NCBI RefSeq assembly: GCF_008086595.1
Contig: NZ_RXYA01000006.1
Location: 124,001 to 188,000 of the forward strand
Length of the DNA: 64,000 nt
DNA from: Acetobacterium paludosum
GTDB lineage: Bacteria > Bacillota > Clostridia > Eubacteriales > Eubacteriaceae
Reading direction: 5' to 3'
Shown: one piece after another, positions 51,588 through 60,744 of the stretch
Layout of the letters: each line of letters opens with the position of its first letter
Position numbering within the stretch: the first letter of the stretch is position 1
The notes under the pieces: model-generated
What the model saw: only the letters and a program-made list of their open reading frames with translations
Told to the model about the DNA's origin: nothing
The model's database searches: none
Position numbers and translations under genes: made by a program

Positions 51588-53162
51588 ATGGATGTGGAAC
51601 TAATAAGGCATACAATCAATTCTTTTTTAAAGGAAAGAGTTAAAAAAACACCAGAAAAAATTGCCATTGTCTTTGAGGATGATGCTTACACCTGGATGGA
51701 GCTGGATCAGCTTTCGGATGGCATTGCCCTGTCACTGCTTAAATCCGGGGTGGAAAAAGGGACCCATGTCGGAATCTGGAGTCTGAACAGTCCGCTGTTT
51801 ATGCTTTATACTCTGGCACTGGCGAAAATCGGGGCGGTTATGGTTTTGATCAATACCCGGTGTCATCAGTCAGAACTGGAAGATCTTTTAGTCTATGCCG
51901 ATGTGGCAGCCTTATGTTATGGCGAAGATACAAATACCCTTAAATTCTCAGCATTGATTGAACAGCTTGACCGCAAAAGACTCGCTTTGCTGAAGCGAAC
52001 AATTGCCATGGGAAAGAATAAAAAGGACATTCCCGAGCAATATCAAATGAAGATGGATGACAACGCTGATCTGGAACGGCTCGGCAACGCCAAGAAAAAG
52101 GTCATGCCAGAAGATGTGCTGGGGATCTTATTCACGTCCGGAACAACATCCGCTGCCAAAGGCGTCATGCTTAGTCATTTTGCCACCATTAACATTGCCA
52201 TCGAAACGGCAACCCAACTGCATTGGAACGAAACCGACAAAAGTTGTCTGGGAATTCCATTATTTCACTGCTTTGGGCTTTCGTCGGGTTTTATGGCCGG
52301 TATTTATGCCGGCATCGAGATCCACTTACTGGAGAGTTATAAAACCATTCGGGTTTTAAAATGTGTGGAGCAGAACCAATGCACAATTTTAAATGGGGTC
52401 CCAACCATGTTCATGGCAATGATTAAACATCCCCGATTCGTAACCTACAAGCTCGATTCACTAAACAGCGGCATTATTGCCGGGTCTTATGTGAATGCCA
52501 ATGACTATCTGACCATTTGTGAGAAATTGGGAATGAGAAAACTGCAGATGTCCTACGGTCAGACCGAGGCTTCGCCGAGTATCACCTTTTCGGATTATGA
52601 AGACACGATTCTTGATAAAAGCAGATCGGTGGGCAAAGTGATTCCTCATGTTGAGCTAAAAATACTGGCCGATAATCAAAATGAAATCTGCATTAAAGGG
52701 TACAACACCATGCTGGGCTATTATAAACTGGCAGCAGAAACGCAACAGGCCATCGACGCTGAGGGCTGGCTTCATACCGGCGACCTGGGATACCTGGATG
52801 CGGATGGAAATCTCTGTATCACCGGAAGATTAAAAGAAATGATCGTCCGCGGCGGCGAAAATATCTCCCCCTATGAGATTGAAAACCACATCAAAAATTT
52901 TCCCTACGTTGCCGATGTCAAAGTCATCGGGATCGAAGCCGAAGTACTCCAGGAAGAAATTGCCGCCTGTATTGTCACCGATGGCCGAAAAAAAATAAGT
53001 GAGACGGAAATGCGGGAATTTTTAAGTCAGCACCTGGCGGCCTATAAGATCCCCAAATATTTTATCTTCTTAAAGAAGTTTCCCTTAAATGCCAGTGGAA
53101 AAATAGTTCTGATTGAACTGAAAAATCAGATCAAGATGATTATCGATAAAAATAAAAAATAG
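51588..53162 (+). CDS. carB: Hydroxycinnamate-CoA ligase (CarB-like, AMP-forming)
   Basis: A ~524-residue ANL-superfamily ligase that activates caffeate with ATP and CoA, needed to prime the CoA-transfer loop. The P-loop is ILFTSGTTSAAKG (~180), followed by MSYGQTEASP, the hinge aspartate region HTGDLGYLDADGN and GRLKEMIVRGGENISP. The catalytic lysine is in NASGKIV near the C-terminus. The start is uncertain by a few codons: ATG 51588 sits close behind AGGGAG, GTG 51594 has better spacing. Third-position pattern matches neighbours. The specific substrate is inferred from the operon. Confidence 0.85.
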   Translation: MDVELIRHTINSFLKERVKKTPEKIAIVFEDDAYTWMELDQLSDGIALSLLKSGVEKGTHVGIWSLNSPLFMLYTLALAKIGAVMVLINTRCHQSELEDLLVYADVAALCYGEDTNTLKFSALIEQLDRKRLALLKRTIAMGKNKKDIPEQYQMKMDDNADLERLGNAKKKVMPEDVLGILFTSGTTSAAKGVMLSHFATINIAIETATQLHWNETDKSCLGIPLFHCFGLSSGFMAGIYAGIEIHLLESYKTIRVLKCVEQNQCTILNGVPTMFMAMIKHPRFVTYKLDSLNSGIIAGSYVNANDYLTICEKLGMRKLQMSYGQTEASPSITFSDYEDTILDKSRSVGKVIPHVELKILADNQNEICIKGYNTMLGYYKLAAETQQAIDAEGWLHTGDLGYLDADGNLCITGRLKEMIVRGGENISPYEIENHIKNFPYVADVKVIGIEAEVLQEEIAACIVTDGRKKISETEMREFLSQHLAAYKIPKYFIFLKKFPLNASGKIVLIELKNQIKMIIDKNKK

Positions 53163-53184
53163 AATTTAAAAATAAGCTTCAATT

Positions 53185-53277
53185 GCTTAGCGTTCGGTTT
53201 CCACAAACGATTTCGTAACGTGTAGCCTGTACGACGTGCAGTGGAGAAATTGTTTCGTGCGAAACTGATCGCTAAGC
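53185..53277. repeat. Long imperfect inverted repeat between carB and carC
   Basis: 53185-53201 pairs with 53261-53277 over 17 bp with one mismatch and one G-T, and pairing continues inward (GTTTCCACAAACGATTTC against the complement of GAAATTGTTTCGTGCGAAAC). The result is a stem of about 30 bp with a ~30-base loop. It fills the 165-base gap between carB and carC and has no T run. It looks like an mRNA-stability hairpin or a REP/MITE-like element. Confidence 0.65.
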
Positions 53278-53327
53278 TCACGATACACTATTATTTAACA
53301 AAAATTAGCTAAGCTAAGGAGGAAAAA

Positions 53328-54467
53328 ATGTATTTCAGTGAACAAAACAAAATGATTCGAAAGTTGGCAAGAGATTTTGCGCTAAAAGAATTAACAACCG
53401 AAATATTGGATCAAGTGGAAGAATCAGGTGAATTTCCCCAGGAGATTCTTGATAAAATGGCGAAATTTGGTTTCTTTGGAATTAAGATTCCCAAGTCATT
53501 AGGCGGAGCCGGCGGGGATCACATGTCCTATGTCATTTGTATGGAAGAATTTGCCCGGGTTAGCGGGGTTGCCAGCGTTTATTTGTCAGCACCTAACTCA
53601 CTGGCCGGTGGTCCATTACTGCTTTCCGGAACCGATGAACAAATCGAAAAATACCTGAAACCCATTATCACCGGCAAGAAAAAACTGGCCTTTGCCTTAA
53701 CTGAACCGGGAGCTGGTTCAGATGCCGGGGGGATGTCAACCTCCGCTGTGGATATGGGCGATTATTACCTTTTAAACGGACGTAAAACCTTTATTACCAT
53801 GGCACCCTTATGCGATGATGCCGTTATCTATGCCAAAACAGATATGTCAAAAGGCACCCGCGGCATTTCAGCATTTATTGTCGACTTAAAATCCGAAGGG
53901 GTTTCGTTGGGGAAAAACGAGCACAAGATGGGTCTGATTGGTTGTGCTACATCAGATATTATCATGGAAGATGTGAAAGTACCCAAGGAAAATCGTTTGG
54001 GAGAAGTCAACAAAGGCTTTAGTAATGCCATGAAAACGCTGGACGTAGGTCGACTTGGCGTGGCATCACAATCCATCGGTGTGGCTCAGGGCGCTTTAGA
54101 CGAAGCCATTAAATATGCCAAAGAAAGAAAACAATTCGGCAGACGAATTGCCGATTTCCAGGCCATCGCCTTTATGATTGCCGATATGGCCACTAAACTG
54201 GAAGCAGCCAAACTATTGGTTTACAATGCCGCCAGCTTAATGGACAATAAGCAGAATGCCTCAAAAGAAGCATCGATGGCTAAGTTCTACGCCGCCGAGA
54301 TCTGTAACGAAATCTGTGGCAAAGCCGTTCAGATTCACGGCGGATATGGATTTATTAAAGACTATAAAGTTGAACGGATGTATCGTGACTGTCGCGTATT
54401 TACTATCTACGAAGGAACCTCTCAGGTTCAGCAGATGGTTATTTCCGGCATGCTGTTAAAGAAATAG
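53328..54467 (+). CDS. carC: Caffeyl-CoA reductase (CarC-like acyl-CoA dehydrogenase)
   Basis: A 379-residue FAD-dependent acyl-CoA dehydrogenase family protein that here would reduce the 2,3-double bond of caffeyl-CoA to hydrocaffeyl-CoA. FALTEPGAGSDAGGMST contacts FAD/substrate, RKQFGRRIADFQAIAFMIADM and IHGGYGFIKDYKVERMYRDCR are family signatures, and Glu362 in IYEGTSQ is the catalytic base. Electrons come from the EtfBA pair encoded directly downstream. AAGGAGG lies six bases before the ATG, much stronger than upstream genes, which with the hairpin may raise its expression. Confidence 0.9.
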   Translation: MYFSEQNKMIRKLARDFALKELTTEILDQVEESGEFPQEILDKMAKFGFFGIKIPKSLGGAGGDHMSYVICMEEFARVSGVASVYLSAPNSLAGGPLLLSGTDEQIEKYLKPIITGKKKLAFALTEPGAGSDAGGMSTSAVDMGDYYLLNGRKTFITMAPLCDDAVIYAKTDMSKGTRGISAFIVDLKSEGVSLGKNEHKMGLIGCATSDIIMEDVKVPKENRLGEVNKGFSNAMKTLDVGRLGVASQSIGVAQGALDEAIKYAKERKQFGRRIADFQAIAFMIADMATKLEAAKLLVYNAASLMDNKQNASKEASMAKFYAAEICNEICGKAVQIHGGYGFIKDYKVERMYRDCRVFTIYEGTSQVQQMVISGMLLKK

Positions 54468-54492
54468 AGACTAAGAAAGGAACTAAATATAG

Positions 54493-55281
54493 ATGAGAAT
54501 TCTAGTTTGTGCAAAACAAGTACCGGATACGAATGAGGTAAAAATCGATCCGAAAACAGGAACAATGATCCGTGAAGGCGTACCAAGTATTTTAAATCCC
54601 GATGATGCTAATGCTTTAGAAGCGGCGCTGGTAATTAAGGATGAAAACCCGGGAACTGAAGTCATTGTCATAACGATGGGACCACCTCAGGCTTCTGAAA
54701 TGCTCAGAGAATGCCTGGCAATGGGTGCCGATGAAGCCTATTTATTAAGTGATCGCGCTTTCGGAGGCGCCGACACCTGGGCAACATCAGCAACCCTGGC
54801 AGCCGGGATCAAAAATGTCAAAAAAATTGACCTGATTCTGGCCGGCAGACAAGCCATCGATGGCGATACCGCTCAGGTTGGCTCACAGATTGCCCAACGG
54901 TTGAAAATGCCAGTGGTCACCTACGTCGAGGATATCAAAATCGAAGACAAAAAGGCCATTGTTCATCGTCAAATGGAAGACGGTTACGAAGTCATCGAAG
55001 TTCAGATGCCCTGTCTTTTGACCTGCGTGAAAGAACTGAATGAACCCCGATATATGAGTATCGGAGGAATTATGGATGCATACGAACAAACAATCACTAC
55101 CTGGAATCATGAAGATATTGGGCTGTCACCAGAAGCCTGTGGTCTGAATGCCTCCCCAACTCAGGTATTCCGATCGTTCTCACCGCCAGCTAAGGGCGTC
55201 GGTGAAATGATCACCGGGAACACCGTGAACGAAATTGCCGGCACCCTGGTTTCGAAGCTTAAAGAAAAGCACATAATATAG
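54493..55281 (+). CDS. carD: Electron transfer flavoprotein beta subunit (CarD-like)
   Basis: A 262-residue EtfB. ILVCAKQVPDTNEVKIDPKTG at the N-terminus, ANALEAALVIKDE, AMGADEAYLLSDRAF and LAGRQAIDGDTAQVG are family motifs; the last region contributes to flavin/nucleotide binding. In bifurcating Etf complexes the beta subunit holds the second FAD that takes electrons from NADH. It is part of carCDE and should form a stable complex with CarC and CarE. Confidence 0.92.
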   Translation: MRILVCAKQVPDTNEVKIDPKTGTMIREGVPSILNPDDANALEAALVIKDENPGTEVIVITMGPPQASEMLRECLAMGADEAYLLSDRAFGGADTWATSATLAAGIKNVKKIDLILAGRQAIDGDTAQVGSQIAQRLKMPVVTYVEDIKIEDKKAIVHRQMEDGYEVIEVQMPCLLTCVKELNEPRYMSIGGIMDAYEQTITTWNHEDIGLSPEACGLNASPTQVFRSFSPPAKGVGEMITGNTVNEIAGTLVSKLKEKHII

Positions 55282-55296
55282 AAAGGACAAATAAAA

Positions 55297-56478
55297 ATGG
55301 CGATAAAAGTAATAGATGAAAAATGTATCGGATGTTCAAAATGTCAGAAAAGCTGTCCTTTTGATGCAATCACGATTGAAAATAAAATAGCGGTTATCGG
55401 CGATGCGTGTACCAATTGCGGAACCTGTATTGACGTTTGTCCCACCGATGCCATTCTCCAGGAAGGCACCGAAAAGATCATCCGGGACCTGAGTATGTAT
55501 AAAGGCGTCTGGGTTTTTGCTGAACAACGCGAAGGAAAAATCATGCCGGTTGTTTTCGAACTGCTGGGCGAAGGTAAAAAACTGGCCAATGAAATCGGCA
55601 CCGAACTGTGTGCGATTCTGTGTGGCAGCAATGTTGCCGGATTAACCGACGAACTGATTGCCTATGGCGCTGACAAGGTTTATTTGGCCGATGCTCCAGA
55701 ACTGGAAAAATACACGACTGATGGTTATTCCAAAGTGATCAACGAAGCCATCGGAGTGTATAAACCGGAAATTGTTTTATATGGTGCCACCCATATCGGC
55801 CGGGATCTGGCTCCTTGTCTGGCAGTTAAAGTCAACACCGGTTTGACTGCTGACTGTACCAAACTGGAAATTGATCCTGACGATAAGAAAATCAGACAGA
55901 CCCGACCAGCCTTTGGCGGAAACCTGATGGCCACCATTGTCTGCCCGGGTAGCCGTCCGCAGATGTCGACCGTCCGACCTGGCGTGATGGACAAAGCCGT
56001 CTATGATCCAACTAAAAAAGGCGAAGTCATTAAACTGAACGCTGTCTTTGCCGAAGGCGATATCCGCACTAAAGTGCTGGAGATTGTTAAAACAACCGCT
56101 GATATCATTTCCATTTCTGACGCTGATTTCATTGTCGCCGGCGGGATGGGTCTGGGCAAGCCTGAAGGGATGGAACTGCTGCAACAGCTGGCCGATAAAT
56201 TGGGCGGTACTGTAGCCGCATCACGAGCCTGTGTCGATGCCGGATGGGCAGATCATAATATTCAGGTCGGTCAGACTGGAACCACTGTTAAACCGCAGAT
56301 TTATTTTGCCTGTGGGATTTCCGGCGCCATCCAACATATTGCTGGGATGCAGGAATCTGACTTGATCATTGCGATTAACAAAAATGAAAATGCCCCTATT
56401 TTCGAAGTGGCCGATTATGGCATTGTCGGCGATCTTTACAAAGTGATTCCGGCCATCATCGATGAGTTAAATAAGTAA
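55297..56478 (+). CDS. carE: Electron transfer flavoprotein alpha subunit with ferredoxin domain (CarE-like)
   Basis: A 393-residue EtfA with an N-terminal ~60-residue ferredoxin-like domain: Cys10, 13, 16, 20 and Cys38, 41, 44, 48 form two CxxCxxCxxxCP sets for [4Fe-4S] clusters. The Etf domain follows, with [27 protein letters not shown] (split family motif), [21 protein letters not shown] and the FAD site [24 protein letters not shown]. The extra clusters are characteristic of the caffeyl-CoA reductase-Etf complex, which couples NADH oxidation to caffeyl-CoA and ferredoxin reduction. Last gene of the operon. Confidence 0.93.
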   Translation: MAIKVIDEKCIGCSKCQKSCPFDAITIENKIAVIGDACTNCGTCIDVCPTDAILQEGTEKIIRDLSMYKGVWVFAEQREGKIMPVVFELLGEGKKLANEIGTELCAILCGSNVAGLTDELIAYGADKVYLADAPELEKYTTDGYSKVINEAIGVYKPEIVLYGATHIGRDLAPCLAVKVNTGLTADCTKLEIDPDDKKIRQTRPAFGGNLMATIVCPGSRPQMSTVRPGVMDKAVYDPTKKGEVIKLNAVFAEGDIRTKVLEIVKTTADIISISDADFIVAGGMGLGKPEGMELLQQLADKLGGTVAASRACVDAGWADHNIQVGQTGTTVKPQIYFACGISGAIQHIAGMQESDLIIAINKNENAPIFEVADYGIVGDLYKVIPAIIDELNK

Positions 56479-56540
56479 CAGCTGAAAAAATAAAAATATC
56501 AGTACCGGGGGGCGCAGTACCCGCTCCGGCCTGAAAAAGT

Positions 56541-56585
56541 AAAAAAGTTTAAAGTGACGTAAACAGTCACTTTAAACTTTTTTTG
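56541..56585 (+). terminator. Terminator of the car operon
   Basis: An 18-bp A/T-rich perfect stem (56541-56558 with 56566-56583) ending in T7. Confidence 0.9.
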
Positions 56586-56698
56586 ATATGCTTAAATATG
56601 GGGTGATTTAAAAGTGGCGAAAATACGTTATAAATAATATGAACTCATGTACTGATGCTATTGAGAAAAAATGCTTGTTCTGGGAACCACGGTAAGCG

Positions 56699-58306
56699 CT
56701 ACCTATTTGCTAAATCATCCATCATTTCAACAACTTTTACAGGTTCACTTTTAACTATTTTTTTACTTCTTATCATCGGAGCCTCACGGAGAAACAGAGA
56801 GCAAAAAAATCCGATAGCAGCGATGACGACGCAAAACAGAAAGACATCATGAATTGAGTTGGCAAGTACGGCTTTCGCCTGCAAATACAAATCATCAAAA
56901 TAACTCAAGTATAACTCCGGCACCTGGGATCGGATGGTTGCCACCGTTTGGACATTCGTAATGATTTGGGTATTTTTAAGCATTCCTTGTATTTCCTGCG
57001 GTAAATACTGCATATTTAACCCAGAGAATCCATTACTTAGCGAATTGGTCATGATCACACCATAGACAGCTGAACTGATGGTGCTGCCGATGTTGCGAAA
57101 AAACATCACGGTTGATGTGACTGAACCAATCTGGTCTCTAGGAGCGGCGTTTTGCGCGTTAACATTGGTAATGGGCATACTCATACCGACACCAAACCCT
57201 AAAATCACCATAAAAAGGATGGCACTGGAGTAGGAAGTCCCGACTCTCATGGTGGAAAGGAGCAATGCCCCCACACCCATAATAACAAAAGCTGATGCCG
57301 ATAATATTCTGGCTTTGCCGATTCTTGAAACCAACTGACCGGTGATATTGCTTGACAGGAGCAACCCGAGCATCATCGGTGTGATGACGGCGCCGGATGT
57401 TGTCGCTGACGAACCAATCACACCCTGAACAAAGTATGGTAGATAGATAACGGTTGAAAACATCAAAGCCTGGGAAAAGAATGCAATCAGAAATGATACG
57501 CAGATTGCACGATCTTTGAAAAAAGCAAGTGGGATCATGGGGTTGGATGATCGTTTTTCAAGAAAAACAAACAGTGCCATCATGATGGCTGAAAAAAGAA
57601 ACATGCCAATACAAGGAACAGAAATCCATGCGAAATTGTTCCCGGCCATACTAAAAGCCAGCAGCATGGGCACTAGGGTTAAAACAAGTGCGGCGATCCC
57701 TTTGTAATCCACCGGCTTTTTTAGTTCAACGTTTTTGAAGGAAGGCATTGCGATTGCGACGATAACGATTGCCAGGATACCCAGAGGAAGGTTGATGAAA
57801 AAAATCCATCGCCAGCCGAGAGCGTCGGTGATAAAACCGCCGGCCAAAGGTCCGATAATGCTGGCCAGACCATACATGGATGTTACAATACCAGTATACT
57901 TACCGCGATCTGCCGGTTCGAACATATCAGCAACCACCGTGAATACGCTTGAAACAATGATCCCTCCGCCAATTCCCTGTAATCCTCTGAAGGCAATCAG
58001 CTGTATCATACTCTGGGATAATCCGCACAGCATGGAACCAGCGAGAAAAGTTACAATACCGATCATAAACATCAATTTGTGCCCGTAGATATCTGCAAGC
58101 CCCCCGCAAATCAGTATGGCGATAGTGGAACACAGCATGTAGGTGGTGAATGGCCATGAATAGAGCTGCATGCCACCTAGATTGTCGACAATATTTTTCA
58201 TTGCGGTACTAACGACCGTCGAATCCAGTGCGGATAGCAGCAGACTTGCCATAATACCGGCAAGAATTAATGCCGTCCTTGATTTACTCATTTGTTTTTC
58301 CGTCAT
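56699..58306 (-). CDS. MFS transporter, DHA2 (EmrB/QacA) family exporter
   Basis: A 535-residue, 14-helix drug:H+ antiporter. GGLADIYGHKLMFMIGI matches motif A after helix 2, LQGIGGGIIVSSVF and GPLAGGFITDALGWRWIFFINLPLG (motif C and following) are DHA2 hallmarks. A palindromic operator identical in arms to that of the upstream padR gene lies in its promoter, so it is most likely the target of that regulator and exports a toxic or phenolic compound. AGGAGG precedes the ATG. It is adjacent to the car operon but convergent with it. Confidence 0.92.
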   Translation of the reverse strand: MTEKQMSKSRTALILAGIMASLLLSALDSTVVSTAMKNIVDNLGGMQLYSWPFTTYMLCSTIAILICGGLADIYGHKLMFMIGIVTFLAGSMLCGLSQSMIQLIAFRGLQGIGGGIIVSSVFTVVADMFEPADRGKYTGIVTSMYGLASIIGPLAGGFITDALGWRWIFFINLPLGILAIVIVAIAMPSFKNVELKKPVDYKGIAALVLTLVPMLLAFSMAGNNFAWISVPCIGMFLFSAIMMALFVFLEKRSSNPMIPLAFFKDRAICVSFLIAFFSQALMFSTVIYLPYFVQGVIGSSATTSGAVITPMMLGLLLSSNITGQLVSRIGKARILSASAFVIMGVGALLLSTMRVGTSYSSAILFMVILGFGVGMSMPITNVNAQNAAPRDQIGSVTSTVMFFRNIGSTISSAVYGVIMTNSLSNGFSGLNMQYLPQEIQGMLKNTQIITNVQTVATIRSQVPELYLSYFDDLYLQAKAVLANSIHDVFLFCVVIAAIGFFCSLFLREAPMIRSKKIVKSEPVKVVEMMDDLANR

Positions 58307-58338
58307 AAAAAATTCCTCCTAAATGGTTTATAATATAG

Positions 58339-58355
58339 TAGTATACTTTATACTA
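58339..58355 (-). promoter_or_regulatory. Palindromic operator of the MFS exporter gene
   Basis: TAGTATA-CTT-TATACTA (17 bp, plus-strand reading) is a perfect 7-bp inverted repeat, 33 bases before the exporter start. The same arms occur at 58935-58951. Confidence 0.7.
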
Positions 58356-58365
58356 AGTGGGCAAA

Positions 58366-58395
58366 AAAAATAGCAGTTGGTTCAGCTATTTTTAC
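58366..58395 (-). terminator. Terminator of the padR gene upstream of the MFS gene
   Basis: On the minus strand AAAAATAGC pairs with GCTATTTTT around ~10 bases, with a following T run. It shows the regulator and exporter are transcribed separately, or with read-through. Confidence 0.75.
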
Positions 58396-58918
58396 TAGGA
58401 TCATTATACCCTTTTTTAAAATCCTCTATCCAGTTACAAAAAACAGTATACATCTGAGAATAGAGAGTGATGACGGACGTACCATAAAATGACACACCGT
58501 CCATGCGTTCAAGTTGGTTTTCAACAGTGTTAAGCTTGAACGCAAGACGATCCTGCAACATCTCAATCATTTTCAAGCCGGTCTCATGATCCACACAATA
58601 AAGATTGGAAATAAAGGCACAGAAATCCACATAAATTGTCCCTGGATTTTCAGAGTACTGGTGCATCAGCTGCATAAAATAATTTCTGCCTTTCTCGTTG
58701 ATTGTATAAATGGTTTTCTCGGGCATTTCACCTTCACGGATCGTTTCGCCATCAATGTATTCTGATTTATACAGCTTCACAAGATTTTTGTAAACAGACG
58801 GTGAACTGATTTTGATCCATTTATTAATATTGCGGTGTTCCATCTCTTTTTTCATCTCATAGGCGTTCATCGGTTTTTGTATCAAAACACCCAATAACAT
58901 CAAATCGACAGTTGACAT
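58382..58918 (-). CDS. PadR-family transcriptional regulator of the MFS exporter
   Basis: A 178-residue PadR regulator. The N-terminal winged helix reads STVDLMLLGVLIQKPMNAYEM ... ISSPSVYKNLVKLYKSEYIDG, and a helical C-terminal domain spans ~85-170. It is only distantly related to the two PadR paralogues near the car operon. Its own promoter region and that of the MFS gene carry the same palindrome, so autoregulation with co-regulated exporter is strongly suggested. GGAAGTGAG precedes the ATG. The inducer is unknown. Confidence 0.9.
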   Translation of the reverse strand: MSTVDLMLLGVLIQKPMNAYEMKKEMEHRNINKWIKISSPSVYKNLVKLYKSEYIDGETIREGEMPEKTIYTINEKGRNYFMQLMHQYSENPGTIYVDFCAFISNLYCVDHETGLKMIEMLQDRLAFKLNTVENQLERMDGVSFYGTSVITLYSQMYTVFCNWIEDFKKGYNDPSKNS

Positions 58919-58934
58919 TTACTCACTTCCCAAC

Positions 58935-58951
58935 TAGTATATTATATACTA
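58935..58951 (-). promoter_or_regulatory. Palindromic operator of the padR gene
   Basis: TAGTATA-TTA-TATACTA, the same 7-bp arms and 3-base centre spacing as at 58339-58355, 16 bases before the regulator start. Confidence 0.7.
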
Positions 58952-59078
58952 ATATAGCATACAGTAAATATATGCGGAAGTCAATGTTTAATAATGGCGA
59001 AATTATATAACATTGACAAATTTAGCATGGTATTAATTAAGATGCATATCGATCAAACCAAGGTGGTTAAATTAGTAA

Positions 59079-59125
59079 AAAAAAGATGAAAACCATCTAC
59101 AAGAGGTGATTTCATCTTTTTTTCG
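59079..59125. terminator. Terminator of the ChW/SGNH hydrolase gene
   Basis: AAAAAAGATGAAA (59079-59091) pairs with TTTCATCTTTTTT (59110-59122). It lies 60 bases beyond the stop of the minus-strand gene. Confidence 0.75.
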
Positions 59126-59184
59126 GTGCTCATACTTTTATGGAGATGGTTTATTCTGGGTTTGGTGAACTGATTGTCTGGCTA

Positions 59185-60525
59185 TTAATAAGTCTGAGCG
59201 TTAAGAAGACATTGGTAAATAACGGAATGCCCTAAAGTTGTTGGATGTGGATCCAAATTACTGGTGTACCAATTAACTAAAGGACTTACTCCCTGGTAAT
59301 TTTTGAAGGCGGTATACACATCCGCTACTTTATAACCGGTGCCTGGTGTCATGATGACGCCGTTGATTCCCTGGATTACCGGATCAAATACCTGATAAAG
59401 GGGATCTTGAGAATTGAGGGGATCATACAATGTTGATACATAGATATCAGCTTGAGGTGCCAACGTCCTGATGGTTGCAACTATTTGGGGCCAGTCAGTT
59501 GCAAACTGCTGGGCACCGGCGGTCAGATTGGTCTGAATTTCAGGCATTGCAGCAGCGATGGTTGTCTGATTGTTAGGATCGGCTAAAGCAGCTGCCAGCT
59601 CGGTGGCAAAATTCTCTGAAGTCGGATCGAGATTGAATGCAGTGGCCAGAGTCGTAATCACAGGGGATAGAAGATTGTTGCTCCCAATACTGATCGAGAC
59701 CGTGCTGGCTTTCCCCAAAGCTTTAATAGTTGTAGGATCATTCTGTAATTGGTATAAGAGATCACTGGACTTTTCTCCTGGTATCCCCTGATTTACTAGG
59801 GAAATATCTTCATTACCGCTGATTGAGCTTAAGTTATTATAGAAAAGGTCAACATAGTCCGAGCCCGGTGCAGCACTCATACCGTAAGTGATGGAATCTC
59901 CAAGGGCTACATAATTATTGGTTTTAACAATTTTTATTTCGAGTGCTTCCAAACGCAGGCTTTCCCCGGTGGTTCCCAGTTCTGCTCCGTTTTTAACCCA
60001 GGTCCAGTCGCCGTTGGTGCTGGGTACGTCACCCTTATCCTGCACATGGCCCCGGTAATAAACATCATAGCCGGAAAGACCTTCAAGATTGATTTTAATA
60101 GCTTCTATTCGCAGACTTTGACCTGTTGTCCCGGTAAAAACACCATCCTTAACAGGATCCATCCAACCCTTATCTTGAACATGAACCTGATAGGTGATGC
60201 TTGCACCGGCCGGAACATCACCGGTTAATTTAATGGCGACACCTTCCAGCCGCAGACTTTGACCTCGGGTTCCCAATTCATCAGGACCAGTAAGATAGTT
60301 CAGATTTGGTCCAATTGAGCTGGGGGTATCCCCATAGTTTTCAATATGACCGCGATATTGAACCCCGATTTCTGCAGAGGAACTGGTTTCAATCGAATTA
60401 TTTCCGGTTGTTGCTGTCTCTGTTTGTCCAGCAGCGGCAAAAACTCCGGTTGAAAAAAACATTGAAAGAATCATAATGATCGACAGCGCACTGGCAGAAA
60501 TTTTCCAAGTGGTGAATTTTTTCAT
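59185..60525 (-). CDS. Secreted ChW-repeat SGNH/GDSL hydrolase
   Basis: A 446-residue exported protein. The signal peptide (~1-30) ends near VFAAA. Three ChW repeats (~48-195) follow, each with Y..H.....G and SLRLE. The SGNH hydrolase domain (~200-446) shows ALGDSITYG (nucleophile Ser block I), SIGSNNLL (block III, oxyanion residues) and DPHPTTLGH (block V Asp/His). It probably removes acyl or acetyl groups from a surface or extracellular glycan. The start is ATG 60525, with AAGGA nine bases upstream; the frame open to 60558 adds a non-signal extension. The three ChW repeats parallel the exoprotein at 44173. Confidence 0.9.
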   Translation of the reverse strand: MKKFTTWKISASALSIIMILSMFFSTGVFAAAGQTETATTGNNSIETSSSAEIGVQYRGHIENYGDTPSSIGPNLNYLTGPDELGTRGQSLRLEGVAIKLTGDVPAGASITYQVHVQDKGWMDPVKDGVFTGTTGQSLRIEAIKINLEGLSGYDVYYRGHVQDKGDVPSTNGDWTWVKNGAELGTTGESLRLEALEIKIVKTNNYVALGDSITYGMSAAPGSDYVDLFYNNLSSISGNEDISLVNQGIPGEKSSDLLYQLQNDPTTIKALGKASTVSISIGSNNLLSPVITTLATAFNLDPTSENFATELAAALADPNNQTTIAAAMPEIQTNLTAGAQQFATDWPQIVATIRTLAPQADIYVSTLYDPLNSQDPLYQVFDPVIQGINGVIMTPGTGYKVADVYTAFKNYQGVSPLVNWYTSNLDPHPTTLGHSVIYQCLLNAQTY

Positions 60526-60570
60526 GATTTGTTTTCCTTTCTTTTCTTTGATTTTCATATCTTTTATATA

Positions 60571-60598
60571 ATTATATACTTTTTTGACTATGACGCAA
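60571..60598 (-). promoter_or_regulatory. Promoter of the ChW/SGNH hydrolase gene
   Basis: On the minus strand TTGCGT (60598-60593), a 16-bp spacer and a perfect TATAAT (60576-60571), 46 bases before the ATG. Confidence 0.6.
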
Positions 60599-60744
60599 AC
60601 GTTTTTATAATGAAATCAGATGAGTTAGATGTCATGGAATGATTAAGAAGCTTGATTTGAAATTTATTGAATACAATTGCGTTTTTGTGGATATTTTGTT
60701 GCAAATCGGATATACTGGCATTAGTTTTACTCATAGGAGGCGAA

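Noticed and set aside
56511-56530. GC-rich palindrome-like sequence after carE
   Set aside because: Arms are short and imperfect; the clear terminator is just downstream at 56541.
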